A stretch of 64,000 bases of DNA from Streptomyces zaomyceticus. GTDB taxonomy: Bacteria; Actinomycetota; Actinomycetes; Streptomycetales; Streptomycetaceae. The DNA is taken from NCBI RefSeq assembly GCF_014656215.1, contig NZ_BNBZ01000017.1, positions 108,034-172,033 of the forward strand, written 5' to 3'. Below are positions 16,508 through 24,813 of this stretch, one piece after another. Positions within the stretch are counted from its first letter, which is position 1, and each line of letters begins with the position of its first letter. The translations under genes were made by a program, and so were the position numbers. The notes beneath the pieces were generated by a model. The model saw nothing but the letters and a program-made list of their open reading frames with translations. It ran no database searches and was not told the DNA's origin.

Positions 16508-16618
16508 TGGCGCCACACGCGGCGCCCACAGTGGCAGCACACATGGCGCCACAAGTCCTCGACATGGCGCCATCCATGTGCCACGATGATGGCGCAAGCA
16601 CGGCACAGCATGGCGCCA
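16508..16618 (+). promoter_or_regulatory. TGGCGCCA palindrome array upstream of ABC exporter
   Basis: TGGCGCCA occurs at 16508-16515, 16544-16551, 16565-16572 (as ATGGCGCCAT) and 16611-16618, with further half matches at about 16590 and 16624. Another copy, 16371-16378, lies just before the terminator. The array ends about 90 bp before the ABC start codon. The 348-bp gap holds no gene. Confidence 0.75.
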
Positions 16619-16708
16619 CTCCAGCGCCAAGCAGGCCGGCCGACAGCCGCACCGCCCCACCAACAGCCAACGCCCGGGTGTCCCCCCGAAGAGAAAGGCC
16701 CGCCCACC

Positions 16709-17698
16709 ATGAACACCGCGACCACAGCGGCCCCCAGCACGCGCACCGTGGCGATCTCCGCGACCGGCCTGCGCAAGTCGTACGGCGACAAGGTGGTGCT
16801 CGACGGCATCGACCTGCGGATCCCCGAGGGCACGATCTTCGCCCTGCTCGGCCCCAACGGAGCGGGCAAGACCACGACGGTGGAGATCCTCTCCACGCTG
16901 ATCGCGGCCGACGGGGGCGAGGCACGGATCGCGGGCCACGACGTCGCCGCCGCCCCCGACGCGGTACGCGGCCGGATCGGCGTCACCGGCCAGTTCGCCG
17001 CCGTCGACGGACTGCTGACCGCCGAGGAGAACCTGATCCTCATGGCCGACCTGCACCACCTGAGCCGCGACGAGGGCCGGCGCCGCTCCGCCGAACTCCT
17101 GGAGCGCTTCGAGCTGACCGAGGCGGCCCGCAAGAACGTCGCCACCTTCTCCGGCGGTATGCGCCGCAAGCTCGACCTGGCGATGACGCTGGTCGGCCGG
17201 CCCCGGATCATCTTCCTCGACGAGCCGACCACCGGCCTGGACCCGCGCAGCCGCCGCGTCATGTGGGAGCTCATCAGGGACCTGGTCACGGAACAGGGCG
17301 TGACGATCTTCCTCACCACGCAGTACCTGGAGGAGGCCGACCAGCTCGCCGACCGCATCGCGGTCCTGGACCACGGCAAGCTCGTCGCCGAGGGCACCGC
17401 GGAGGAACTCAAGCGGCTGATCCCGGGCGGACACGTCCGCGTCGGGTTCGCGGACGAGACAGGCCTGGCCGCGGCGGCGGGACTCTTCGGCATCGCCACC
17501 CGCGACGACGAGTCGCTCACCCTGCAGATCCCCAGCGACGGCTCGGTCGCCAACCTCCGCGCGGTCCTCGACACCCTCGACGGCGGCGGGGTGCGGGCCG
17601 AGTCGCTCACCATGCACACCCCGGACCTCGACGACGTCTTCCTCACCCTCACGGGCCGGCAGAACACCCCCACCACCCAGAAGGAGTCGAACCGATGA
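16709..17698 (+). CDS. ABC exporter ATP-binding protein, DrrA family
   Basis: This 329-aa ATPase energises the permease encoded next. It has Walker A GPNGAGKTT (48-56), the signature FSGGMRRKLDLAM, Walker B RIIFLDEPTTGLDP, the H-loop region FLTTQYLEEADQLAD, and the C-terminal extension with DLDDVFLTLTG that marks DrrA-type drug or lipid exporters. The start is ATG 16709 behind AGAAAGG. Its stop overlaps the permease start (ATGA at 17695-17698), so the two are translationally coupled. The TGGCGCCA cluster upstream links it to the RHH regulon. The substrate is not deducible. Confidence 0.92.
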   Translation: MNTATTAAPSTRTVAISATGLRKSYGDKVVLDGIDLRIPEGTIFALLGPNGAGKTTTVEILSTLIAADGGEARIAGHDVAAAPDAVRGRIGVTGQFAAVDGLLTAEENLILMADLHHLSRDEGRRRSAELLERFELTEAARKNVATFSGGMRRKLDLAMTLVGRPRIIFLDEPTTGLDPRSRRVMWELIRDLVTEQGVTIFLTTQYLEEADQLADRIAVLDHGKLVAEGTAEELKRLIPGGHVRVGFADETGLAAAAGLFGIATRDDESLTLQIPSDGSVANLRAVLDTLDGGGVRAESLTMHTPDLDDVFLTLTGRQNTPTTQKESNR

Positions 17699-18525
17699 GC
17701 ACCGCGACCCTCACCCCGGCCGAGACGACCCAGCCGGCCAAGCCCCGCTCGTACGCCCTGCGCGACTCCATGACGATGCTGCGCCGCAACCTCAAGCGCC
17801 TGCAGCGCTACCCGTCGCTGACGATCACGATCGTCGTGATGCCGATCGTGATGCTGCTGCTGTTCGTGTACGTCTTCGGCGGCGCGCTCGGCACCGGCAT
17901 CGGGACGGGCGCGGACCGCGGCGACTACACGAACTACGTGGTGCCCGGCATCATCCTGATGGCCGTGACGTCGGGGGCGATCACGACGGCCATCTCCGTC
18001 TGCACCGACATGACGGAGGGCATCGTCAAGCGCTTCCGCACGATGTCGGTCTCGCGCGGCTCGATCCTCACGGGCCATGTCCTCGCGAGCGTCATCCAGG
18101 TCGCGGTGATCCTGGTCCTGGTCACCGGAGTCTCCTTCGCGGTGGGCTTCCGCCCCGACGCCTCGCCCGTCGAGTGGCTGGCCGCCACGGGCCTGCTCCT
18201 CTTCCTGTCCTTCGGCCTGAGCTGGATGTCCGCGGCGATGGGCATCGGCGCCAAGACGGTGGAGGCCGCGAGCAACGCCCCGATGCCGCTGACGTTCCTT
18301 CCCTTCCTCGGCAGCGCGGTCGTCACCCCGGAATCGATGCCGACCGCCCTGCGCTGGTTCGCCGAGTACCAGCCCTTCACCCCGATCAACGAGACCCTGC
18401 GCGGCCTGCTGCTCGGCACGGAGATCGGCAACGACGGCTGGATCGCCCTGGCCTGGTGCACGGCCCTCGCGGCACTCGGCTACCTGTGGTCCCGCTCGGC
18501 CTTCAACCGCGAGACCACCCGCTGA
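17695..18525 (+). CDS. ABC-2 type permease, DrrB family
   Basis: This 276-aa membrane subunit has six hydrophobic segments and a short cytoplasmic N-terminus. It shows the ABC-2 exporter pattern, with the amphipathic start (LRDSMTMLRRNLKRLQRYPSL), the YTNYVVPGIILMAVTSGAI segment and the final FTPINETLRGLLLG motif. It is coupled to the ATPase by an ATGA overlap and would form a DrrAB-like homodimeric exporter with it. A good hairpin follows the gene. Confidence 0.9.
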   Translation: MSTATLTPAETTQPAKPRSYALRDSMTMLRRNLKRLQRYPSLTITIVVMPIVMLLLFVYVFGGALGTGIGTGADRGDYTNYVVPGIILMAVTSGAITTAISVCTDMTEGIVKRFRTMSVSRGSILTGHVLASVIQVAVILVLVTGVSFAVGFRPDASPVEWLAATGLLLFLSFGLSWMSAAMGIGAKTVEAASNAPMPLTFLPFLGSAVVTPESMPTALRWFAEYQPFTPINETLRGLLLGTEIGNDGWIALAWCTALAALGYLWSRSAFNRETTR

Positions 18526-18554
18526 CCCGAACCGGTCCCACCGCAGCGCCGAAC

Positions 18555-18592
18555 GAGGGGCGACTCCCGACCACCACCGGGAGCCGCCCCTC
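18555..18592 (+). terminator. Hairpin terminator after DrrAB-like operon
   Basis: GAGGGGCGACTCCCG (18555-18569) pairs with CGGGAGCCGCCCCTC (18578-18592) with one mismatch. It lies 30 bp after the permease stop, without a T-run. Confidence 0.6.
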
Positions 18593-18669
18593 GGCACGTC
18601 CCTCCCCCACCCCTCCCTCACCTCAGCGAACCACCACCACCGTCCGCTAGGCTGTCCCCGGTACCTCTC

Positions 18670-18742
18670 GCCTTCGTAGCTCAGGGGATAGAGCACCGCT
18701 CTCCTAAAGCGGGTGTCGCAGGTTCGAATCCTGCCGGGGGCA
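18670..18742 (+). tRNA. tRNA-Arg (anticodon CCU)
   Basis: A full cloverleaf is visible. The acceptor stem GCCTTCG (18670-18676) pairs with CGGGGGC (18735-18741) using G-T pairs, and the discriminator is A18742. The D arm has GCTC/GAGC. The anticodon stem CCGCT/AGCGG holds the loop CTCCTAA, giving anticodon CCT, which reads AGG. The T arm is GCAGG-TTCGAAT-CCTGC. The CCA end is not encoded. This tRNA is a known integration target for Streptomyces elements such as phage VWB, and the DNA just downstream looks accessory. Confidence 0.93.
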
Positions 18743-18748
18743 CAAGGA

Positions 18749-18782
18749 AAAAGGCACCTACCAATATTGGTAGGTGCCTTTT
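18749..18782. terminator. Perfect 17-bp palindromic terminator
   Basis: AAAAGGCACCTACCAAT (18749-18765) is followed directly by its exact reverse complement (18766-18782), ending in T4. It begins 6 nt after the tRNA. Flanking A and T runs make it work in both directions, ending the tRNA transcript and the convergent ABC operon. Confidence 0.85.
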
Positions 18783-18827
18783 GACATCCACGGCTGACAT
18801 CAACGGCAGCGATCAGTCACGACCGGG

Positions 18828-19571
18828 CTAGCCAGTAGCCCCGTCTCCCGTCAGAGCCATGTATGCCGCTTCGGCCCGACGAGCCTCGGGGACGTGCGCG
18901 GGCGCGTGCGCGAGGAAGGCGCCGGTGGTACCGGAGAAGGTGATCGTGCCCCGGGTGAGGGCCGTGACATGGTCCGCCTCCTCGGCCAGGTCGGCCACGT
19001 CGTGCGTCGAGAGAAGGACCCGCACCTCCCGGGAGGCGAGCCCGATGACGAGGTCACGGAAGACGCGACGCTGTGTCGGGTCCATGCCGGCCGTGGGCTC
19101 GTCGAGAAGAAGGACCTCGGCTCCATGGACCAAAGCGGACGCGACACCGACCCGGCGCAACTGACCACCGGAGAGCCGCTTGGTCTTCATGTCTGCGTGA
19201 TCCGTCATCCGAACCTGCTCCAGCGCCCCTGCCGAGGCATCCCAGGCGTCACGACGGCTCATCCCCTTCAGCCATCCCGTGTAGGCGACCTGCTCGCGTG
19301 CTGTGAGGCCGGTCATGGCGGTGACGGTCTGTGGCATCCAGGCCACCTTCATGCGGTACGTCTTCGAGTCGGAGGACAGACGCCCGAGCCGTACCGAGCC
19401 ATGACTCGGCTGGTTCACCCCGGCGGCCAGCTTCAACGTGGTGGTCTTTCCTGCTCCGTTGGGACCGAGAAGAATCGTGAAACCGTCGGGGACGGTGTAG
19501 CTGAGCCCGGAGAGAATGCTGCGAGAGCGGCGCCCGTACGCGTAGGAGACGGCGTCGAGTTCGATGGACAC
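18828..19571 (-). CDS. ABC transporter ATP-binding protein (accessory island)
   Basis: This 247-aa ATPase has Walker A LLGPNGAGKTT (about 34-44), Q-loop WMPQTVTAMTGLTAREQVAYTGWL, signature LSGGQLRRVGV, Walker B EVLLLDEPTAGMDP and switch His in LLSTHDVADLAEEADHV. It is the last gene of a three-gene minus-strand set with two membrane proteins and is most like ABC-2 export or immunity ATPases. It starts 16 bp after the stop of the 196-aa membrane protein. The transported molecule is unknown; a secreted protein is encoded upstream in the same direction. Confidence 0.88.
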   Translation of the reverse strand: MSIELDAVSYAYGRRSRSILSGLSYTVPDGFTILLGPNGAGKTTTLKLAAGVNQPSHGSVRLGRLSSDSKTYRMKVAWMPQTVTAMTGLTAREQVAYTGWLKGMSRRDAWDASAGALEQVRMTDHADMKTKRLSGGQLRRVGVASALVHGAEVLLLDEPTAGMDPTQRRVFRDLVIGLASREVRVLLSTHDVADLAEEADHVTALTRGTITFSGTTGAFLAHAPAHVPEARRAEAAYMALTGDGATG

Positions 19572-19587
19572 GGGGCTGACGGGCCTT

Positions 19588-20178
19588 TCAGGAGGTGGGG
19601 CGGCGACGGGTGTGGTGGAGCGCGACCAGGCCGCAGAGGAAGACCACCAGGCAGAAGAAGAACGTGGGCACGTAGCCGGCGCGGTGAAGGGTGACAGCCC
19701 AGGGCCAGGGTCGGTGGAAGTCTCGGTAGCCGACGAAGGCGGCGACGAAGACCCAAGCGACGGGGGCGACGGTCGCTGCCTGTGGGTGGACAGCTCCTGC
19801 GAGCAGCATGAGGCCGGTCAGGAACAGCGTGTTCCGGGCTGCCTCGTACGCCGTCGCGGAGTGCGCAAGCGCGCCGATCGCCCCGGCGGACGACACCGCC
19901 ACGGCGACCGCGCACAGGCTGAGAGCCACGTCATATCGCCTGATGGGGCGCACCGTCAGATCCTCGGCTTCAGGCAGCCGCTGAGCGAGGCTGTGCGCAA
20001 GGGTTCCTGTCACGATCAAAGGCGTGAGGTGCATGAGGAAGAGGAGGTTTCCGCCGGAGTTGATCAGTCCGGGCAGGGCCACCGACTCGCCGTGGGCGAT
20101 GGCAGCGAGCAGGATGAACGCGAGAAGCCCCGGCAGGACAATCGTCGCGAGGCGGCGTCCCTTGTACCACCAGATCAC
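19588..20178 (-). CDS. Membrane protein of the ABC system (6 TM)
   Basis: This 196-aa protein is almost entirely hydrophobic, with about six TM segments (LATIVLPGLLAFILLAAIAHG, LLFLMHLTPLIVTGTLAHSLA, VALSLCAVAVAVSSAGAIGALA and others). Its start overlaps the stop of the 474-aa protein by 4 bp (20175-20178), which indicates tight coupling. It is a permease-like subunit by position and topology only; I do not recognise a named family. Confidence 0.75.
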   Translation of the reverse strand: MIWWYKGRRLATIVLPGLLAFILLAAIAHGESVALPGLINSGGNLLFLMHLTPLIVTGTLAHSLAQRLPEAEDLTVRPIRRYDVALSLCAVAVAVSSAGAIGALAHSATAYEAARNTLFLTGLMLLAGAVHPQAATVAPVAWVFVAAFVGYRDFHRPWPWAVTLHRAGYVPTFFFCLVVFLCGLVALHHTRRRPTS

Positions 20179-21599
20179 GCGTCAGCCCCTTGGGAGCCGG
20201 TAGTGGTCGGGCCGCCGGCCGACCGCTTCGGCATCTGGCGGCACGCCTTCGCCTTCTCCTGCTCGAACCAGGCCGTGCGCTGCGCGGCGGTGGGCAGTGC
20301 ACGACCCTTCGCCGCACGTTCTCGGACCTTCGCCAGAACCTCGGGCCCGTTCGCGAACTGCGCGTACTCGTCGGCGCGCCAGCGAAGGTACGGGGTCTGG
20401 GCATCGACGACGTACGCAGCCCACAACACAGCGGCGTCGCGGTTGATGATCCAGGCGGTGGGGGCGTCGGAAGTGATCGTGGTGGGGAAGGAGCAGGGGA
20501 AGGTGACGGAGCTGAGCATGACGGCGTAGCGGATGCCCGCGATACGTCCGTCGGGCCCGGCCTCCTCCGCCTGGGCGGTCAGCGGCAGCCACCAGGTGGA
20601 GGTGGTCGAGCGTGGGCGGATGCGGGAACGCTCGTACAGCAGTCCGTCAGTGACAGTGGACGGCACGGCGACGTCGACACCGGCGGCACGGAGCTTCTCC
20701 AGGGAGCCGGTGACCTCGGCCCGTACGTCATCAAGCCGCTCGATCGCACCCCCCGCCTCGGCCATGCAGACTCGGGGCGCCGTACCGACGCAGCGGGCCG
20801 ACGCGTGACCCGCACTGACCGGGCCGTCGACGACACCCCAGCCGGAGGCCGTCCGCGCGCTCAACACCACGGTCCCGAGCGCCATGGTGGTCGCGAGAAT
20901 CCGAAGCGGCACGCGGCGGGGGCCGCGACTCCACCAGGCAGCGACGGCGGCCGCCACAGCAGCGGCGACGAGAAGGGGGACGAGGACGGTGGCAGCGGAG
21001 TAGTACTCACCAAAGGCGATGCTCGTACTGAGCTGCCCCGAGACGTGCCGGGGCCAGATGGGATCGCTGTATGCGGACGTCTTGGCGATCACGTAGAACG
21101 CGGCAGCCGCACCGACGGGTGCGGCGATCACGCGCGGAGCAACATGACCGAGGACGCAGCCGACAACGGCGTACGCGCACACGATGCCCATCCCCATGCC
21201 GAGTGGGAGCAGGGAGGCAGGCGTGGGAAGGAGTCGGGTCTCGACCAGCCGCATGACAACGGGCAGCAGCAAGATCGCCCAGCCCGCCCCGACGGCAGGC
21301 GCGAGCGCCTGTCCGGCCACACGCCACCGGGGACGGCTGGGAGCAAGGTCCCACACCCGGTCCCGCTTCAGCCGCCCGCCTTCCCAGGTAGCCAGACCGA
21401 GGGTGATGGAGTACGCGAAAGCGTAGAAGTAGTCCAAGGCGAGGGCCACTTGCTGGCCGGCCCAGAGCGGTCCGGTGATGACTTCCTCATACGAATCCTG
21501 GAGGTGCAGGGCATAGAAGAAGTAGAAGGCGACGATGCCACCCCAGACCGGCACGGTCCAGAGGGCGGCGGAGGAGCGCAGGAGGGCTCGGAACTTCAA
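20175..21599 (-). CDS. Large membrane protein of the ABC system with extracytoplasmic domain
   Basis: This 474-aa protein has six TM segments in the first 265 residues (WGGIVAFYFFYALHL, ALDYFYAFAYSITLGL, GAGWAILLLPVVMRL, GIVCAYAVVGCVLGHVAP, VLVPLLVAAAVAAAVAAWW and RILATTMALGTVVLS). A C-terminal region of about 200 residues is probably outside the membrane and contains Cys residues (RCVGTAPRVCM, TFPCSF, KACRQM). This layout resembles Streptomyces ABC-associated proteins with a DUF7224-type C-terminal domain. The start is a TTG with no strong ribosome site, so the N-terminus is uncertain. It is the first gene of the three-gene ABC set. Confidence 0.7.
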   Translation of the reverse strand: MKFRALLRSSAALWTVPVWGGIVAFYFFYALHLQDSYEEVITGPLWAGQQVALALDYFYAFAYSITLGLATWEGGRLKRDRVWDLAPSRPRWRVAGQALAPAVGAGWAILLLPVVMRLVETRLLPTPASLLPLGMGMGIVCAYAVVGCVLGHVAPRVIAAPVGAAAAFYVIAKTSAYSDPIWPRHVSGQLSTSIAFGEYYSAATVLVPLLVAAAVAAAVAAWWSRGPRRVPLRILATTMALGTVVLSARTASGWGVVDGPVSAGHASARCVGTAPRVCMAEAGGAIERLDDVRAEVTGSLEKLRAAGVDVAVPSTVTDGLLYERSRIRPRSTTSTWWLPLTAQAEEAGPDGRIAGIRYAVMLSSVTFPCSFPTTITSDAPTAWIINRDAAVLWAAYVVDAQTPYLRWRADEYAQFANGPEVLAKVRERAAKGRALPTAAQRTAWFEQEKAKACRQMPKRSAGGPTTTGSQGADA

Positions 21600-21624
21600 T
21601 GGGGCACCGATCTCGCATGGAGGA

Positions 21625-21658
21625 CGGGCCCGGGAGGCGGCACAGCCCTCCCGGCCCG
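21625..21658 (-). terminator. Hairpin between secreted protein gene and ABC operon
   Basis: CGGGCCCGGGAGG (21625-21637) and CCCTCCCGGCCCG (21646-21658) form a stem with a bulge. It lies about 45 bp after the stop of the secreted protein gene and may end or attenuate that transcript. Confidence 0.5.
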
Positions 21659-21702
21659 TGTGTGCAGTTCAGCCGGAGTCGTCGGTAGGCACCGGTCGCT
21701 CG

Positions 21703-22251
21703 CTAGTCGGCCAGGGTCGTGTCGACGTAGACCCTCTTCACGGACATCGTCGCTCTGATGATTGCCGAGCCGTTGATCTGCGGGATCGTGAAGTACCGCT
21801 GGTCGCCGTTGGCGTAGTAGACGTTCCACCAGGCTCGGGTGCTGGCATCCGGACCGGTGAAGCAGTTGCAGTAGGTCTGCATCCCCATGTCCTTGTCGAG
21901 GTTGAAGGGGATCGCCTGCCAGAGCTTCACACCGGCGGACTTGCCGCCTCCCTGGTCGACCGCGCACCCGATGAACTGGACCTCCGTATATTCGTTGTCA
22001 TCCCAGTGACGGGACTCGAAGCTTCCCGGCCCCCAGCCACCGATGGCTCCGTCCCAGTTCATCGGCCCCATCTGACCGGGCTCCGGAGTGGAGTAGAGCT
22101 CGATGAGCCCCGGATCGCCCGAATTCGCGGCGTGGGCGTCTCTGCTCTCCGGCTGAGCGCCCTGGGCGCTGGCCGAGGTGATGGCGCCGACGAGCGCGGT
22201 TACCACAAGTGTCGCCGTCAGCACGGACCGTAAGCGCATGGTGCGCGTCAT
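21703..22251 (-). CDS. Small secreted protein, unknown family
   Basis: This 182-aa protein has a Sec signal peptide (basic MTRTMRLR, hydrophobic SVLTATLVVTALVGAITSASA, probable cleavage after ASA near residue 29). The mature part of about 150 residues is rich in Trp, Tyr and Gly, with the Cys-containing blocks FIGCAVDQGGG and QTYCNCFTGPD. It ends in a beta-rich stretch (SAIIRATMSVKRVYVDTTLAD). I do not recognise it. The start is the ATG 22251 behind a GGGGGGGTAG stretch; ATG 22239 is a second option. It lies just upstream of the ABC genes, and its base composition is visibly lower in GC than the neighbours. Cargo, toxin, or surface protein cannot be told apart. Confidence 0.7.
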   Translation of the reverse strand: MTRTMRLRSVLTATLVVTALVGAITSASAQGAQPESRDAHAANSGDPGLIELYSTPEPGQMGPMNWDGAIGGWGPGSFESRHWDDNEYTEVQFIGCAVDQGGGKSAGVKLWQAIPFNLDKDMGMQTYCNCFTGPDASTRAWWNVYYANGDQRYFTIPQINGSAIIRATMSVKRVYVDTTLAD

Positions 22252-22553
22252 AATTTCTACCCCCCCCAGGGTTTGTGATATTCGCCGGGCCAATTCGATG
22301 CGTACTCCTGGAAACCGTCTATGACGGAGGCCACCCTTCCGCGGAAGGGCTGGGAATCATGACGGGAAGTGACGCCTTGGTGGCGAAAAGGTGTCCTCTC
22401 GTGGTGGGCCGTCGCGGGAGTCGGGGCACCTGCTCCTCCCGCACGGCCTGGAACCGCTCGGCACGGATGCGATCCCACTTCTCACCGGATGCCGCTGGTT
22501 CGCCCCTTACAGGGGCGCAAGAGAGGGCACCTACCGATTTCACCGAGGGCGGG
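22252..22553. other. Intergenic boundary of the accessory island
   Basis: The 302 bp contain a short minus-strand frame (22543-22319, opening MKSVGALSCAPVRG) with charged residues but no ribosome site. They also contain the stretch GGGCACCTACC at about 22525-22535, which partly matches the palindrome beside the tRNA. No integrase and no copy of the tRNA 3' end was seen. Confidence 0.4.
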
Positions 22554-24689
22554 TCAGCGGAGTTCTTCCGGGCAGGCTGTGCCCCGGGAGAGTTTGTACG
22601 GGGCCGCCAGGCGGTAGACGCCCGGTTTCGGGGCGAGGAGTTCCGTCCATTCGTCGCCCTCCGCGTCCACCTCCGTCTTGAAGAGGCAGCCCTCCTCGTT
22701 GGCGAAGACCTTGGGGATCTCCGTGTCCGATTCCTCGCGGGCGAGCTTGGAGGCTTCCGTCTCCTTGGGGGCTTCGATCTTGCCGCCGTCCGCGTCCATG
22801 AGGGCGAGCCACGGGGAGTACGGGACCCGGATGAGAACCCTGCCCGGGGTGCCGACGCGGATCACCACCTCGTTCTCCTCCGCGCTCAGGACCTCGGCCG
22901 GCGGGTTCGCGAGGGGGGTCGGGTTCTCGACCTCGTACAGGCGCCAGTTCTCGTCCGACCAGACCTGCTCCAGGTACGGCAGGCCCTCGCCGACCAGTTC
23001 CGCCTCCTGCTCGGCGCCCGAGTCGGGGGCGCCGGTGGGCAGGACGACGTAGTGGACGGCCCAGCGGTCGAGCCACTCCTGGTAGTTCACGGCGTTCAGG
23101 GTGTCGTCGTAGAAGAGCGGGTTGCGCTCCATGTCCGCCTGCCGGTTCCAGCCCCGTGCCAGGTTGATGTAGGGGCTCAGCGCCGAGGACTCGCGGTGGC
23201 TGGACGCCGGTACGACCTCCACCCGCGCCTTGCCCGCGTCCCGCACCTGGAGCTGGTTGATCAGCGGCGCGAGCTCGCGTGCCCAGGAGGCGTCCGGGGC
23301 GGTGCGGATCACGTCGTCGACGCCCTTGAAGCCGATCCAGAAGTTCAGGCCGGCGAAGGCGAGCAGCAGCGCGTACCAGCGGCGTGAGCGCGGGGCCGTG
23401 TACGGCAGCGCCGCGAGCAGCACCACGCCCGCGAAGAGCATCGGGAGCCGCGAGATGTTCGAGCCGATCTGCGAGTCGATCAGCCAGGTCAGCAGGGTGC
23501 CGATCGTGTACACGGCCGCCGCGGTGCGGACCGTCCGCCAGTCCTTCGGGACGAGGAGGAAGGTCAGTACGCCGAAGAGCAGCGGCAGTGCCGTCGAGCC
23601 GAAGGCCATCGGCTGCGTGCCCGAGAAGGGGAAGAGCCAGGAGGACAGGGCGACGACCGCCACCGGGGCCAGACCCAGCGCGTACGCGCCCGGGCGTCGG
23701 CGGTTCAGGAACAGCGCCGCCGCCGCGACCCCCAGGAACAGGCCCGCGACCGGGCTGCACGCCGTCGCCAGGCCGGCGAGCGGCGCGGCCACCACGGCCT
23801 TGGCCCAGCGCTTGCGCCGCCAGCGGTGCGGCCAGCAGAACACGGCCGCGACCGCGCCGACCGCGAACATCATGCCGAGGCCGAAGGTCACCCGCCCGGA
23901 CAGGGCGTTGCAGAGGAACGCGAAGACACCCGCGATCGAGCACGCGAGCGGGTTGCGGACCGCCCGCACCCGCACCAGGATCAGCGCGGTCAGCGCGGCC
24001 GACAGCGTCCCGGTGATCATCATCGTGCTGCGCACGCCGAGCAGGGACATCAGATACGGGGACACGACGCTGTACGAGACGGGGTGCATCCCGCCGTACC
24101 AGGCCAGGTTGTACGCCGAGTCCGGGTGCCGGCCGACGAACTCGGCCCACGCGTCCTGCGCCGCCAGGTCCCCGCCGCTGTTCGCGAAGAAGAAGAACCA
24201 CAGGATGTGGGTGACGGCCGCGAGCCCGGTGGCGGCCAGGACGGTGTAGCGACGCTTCCGCCGCGGGGTCGGCTCGGCGTGGACCGCCGGGGCCGGGTGG
24301 GTCGGCACGGCCGCCGCGGCGGCGGCAGTCGCCGTCGAGGCCGCCGAGGCGGGCCGCTGTGCGGGAAGCACTATTCGCGAAGGGGAATCGCGGTCCCCGT
24401 CGCCGGTCCTGCATCCGGCCCTGACCCCGGCGCCGGGCCCGTCGAAAGACCCGTCGCCGACGACGGACGCGTCCCGGGCGTCGGCTCTGTCGCCGTCGCC
24501 TTCTCCGTCGCCCCCGCCGTCTGTGTTGCCGTCGCCATCCCCGTTCGCCTGCCCGTCGCCGTCCCCGTTCCGGGGCGTGGCGGAATCGACTTCAAGGCCT
24601 TCAAGGCCTTCGAGGCCGCCGAGGCCGTCCGGGGCGGAGTCGGGGTCTGGGTCCGCGCGGTCGGCGCGTGTCGGCTCGGCGGTGGTCAC
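22554..24689 (-). CDS. Polytopic membrane protein, GT-C glycosyltransferase-like topology
   Basis: This 711-aa protein has a disordered N-terminal 145 residues (DGDGDGQANGDGDG-type repeats, then an Ala-rich stretch), about twelve TM segments between residues 148 and 450, and a soluble C-terminal domain of about 250 residues. The first loop after TM1 holds acidic residues and GGMHPVSYSVVSPYLM, as in lipid-linked sugar transferases. It is often labelled an MFS transporter, but the single large C-terminal extracytoplasmic domain argues against that. The start is GTG 24689. It precedes the D,D-carboxypeptidase gene's 3' end, consistent with a cell-envelope role. Exact function is unknown. Confidence 0.7.
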   Translation of the reverse strand: MTTAEPTRADRADPDPDSAPDGLGGLEGLEGLEVDSATPRNGDGDGQANGDGDGNTDGGGDGEGDGDRADARDASVVGDGSFDGPGAGVRAGCRTGDGDRDSPSRIVLPAQRPASAASTATAAAAAAVPTHPAPAVHAEPTPRRKRRYTVLAATGLAAVTHILWFFFFANSGGDLAAQDAWAEFVGRHPDSAYNLAWYGGMHPVSYSVVSPYLMSLLGVRSTMMITGTLSAALTALILVRVRAVRNPLACSIAGVFAFLCNALSGRVTFGLGMMFAVGAVAAVFCWPHRWRRKRWAKAVVAAPLAGLATACSPVAGLFLGVAAAALFLNRRRPGAYALGLAPVAVVALSSWLFPFSGTQPMAFGSTALPLLFGVLTFLLVPKDWRTVRTAAAVYTIGTLLTWLIDSQIGSNISRLPMLFAGVVLLAALPYTAPRSRRWYALLLAFAGLNFWIGFKGVDDVIRTAPDASWARELAPLINQLQVRDAGKARVEVVPASSHRESSALSPYINLARGWNRQADMERNPLFYDDTLNAVNYQEWLDRWAVHYVVLPTGAPDSGAEQEAELVGEGLPYLEQVWSDENWRLYEVENPTPLANPPAEVLSAEENEVVIRVGTPGRVLIRVPYSPWLALMDADGGKIEAPKETEASKLAREESDTEIPKVFANEEGCLFKTEVDAEGDEWTELLAPKPGVYRLAAPYKLSRGTACPEELR

Positions 24690-24813
24690 TGCGGCCCTTT
24701 CCCGTGCTGCCCGTCTCTCTTCTCACGTGTGTCACGCGCGAGTCTCGTCCCCCGGAAACGCTAACAGCAGAGCGCCCCGGAGAACCGGGGCGCCCAGCCG
24801 AGCGGGTGGCCTC

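Noticed and set aside
13109..17617. A 1502-codon open frame on the minus strand across the GtrA, MMPL and ABC genes
   Set aside because: It is antisense to well recognised genes, has a His/Arg/Gly-rich shadow composition, and has no ribosome site. High third-position GC produces such frames.
18670..22553. A complete integrated mobile element
   Set aside because: No integrase, replication or transfer gene and no repeat of the tRNA 3' end was seen; at most this is a remnant.
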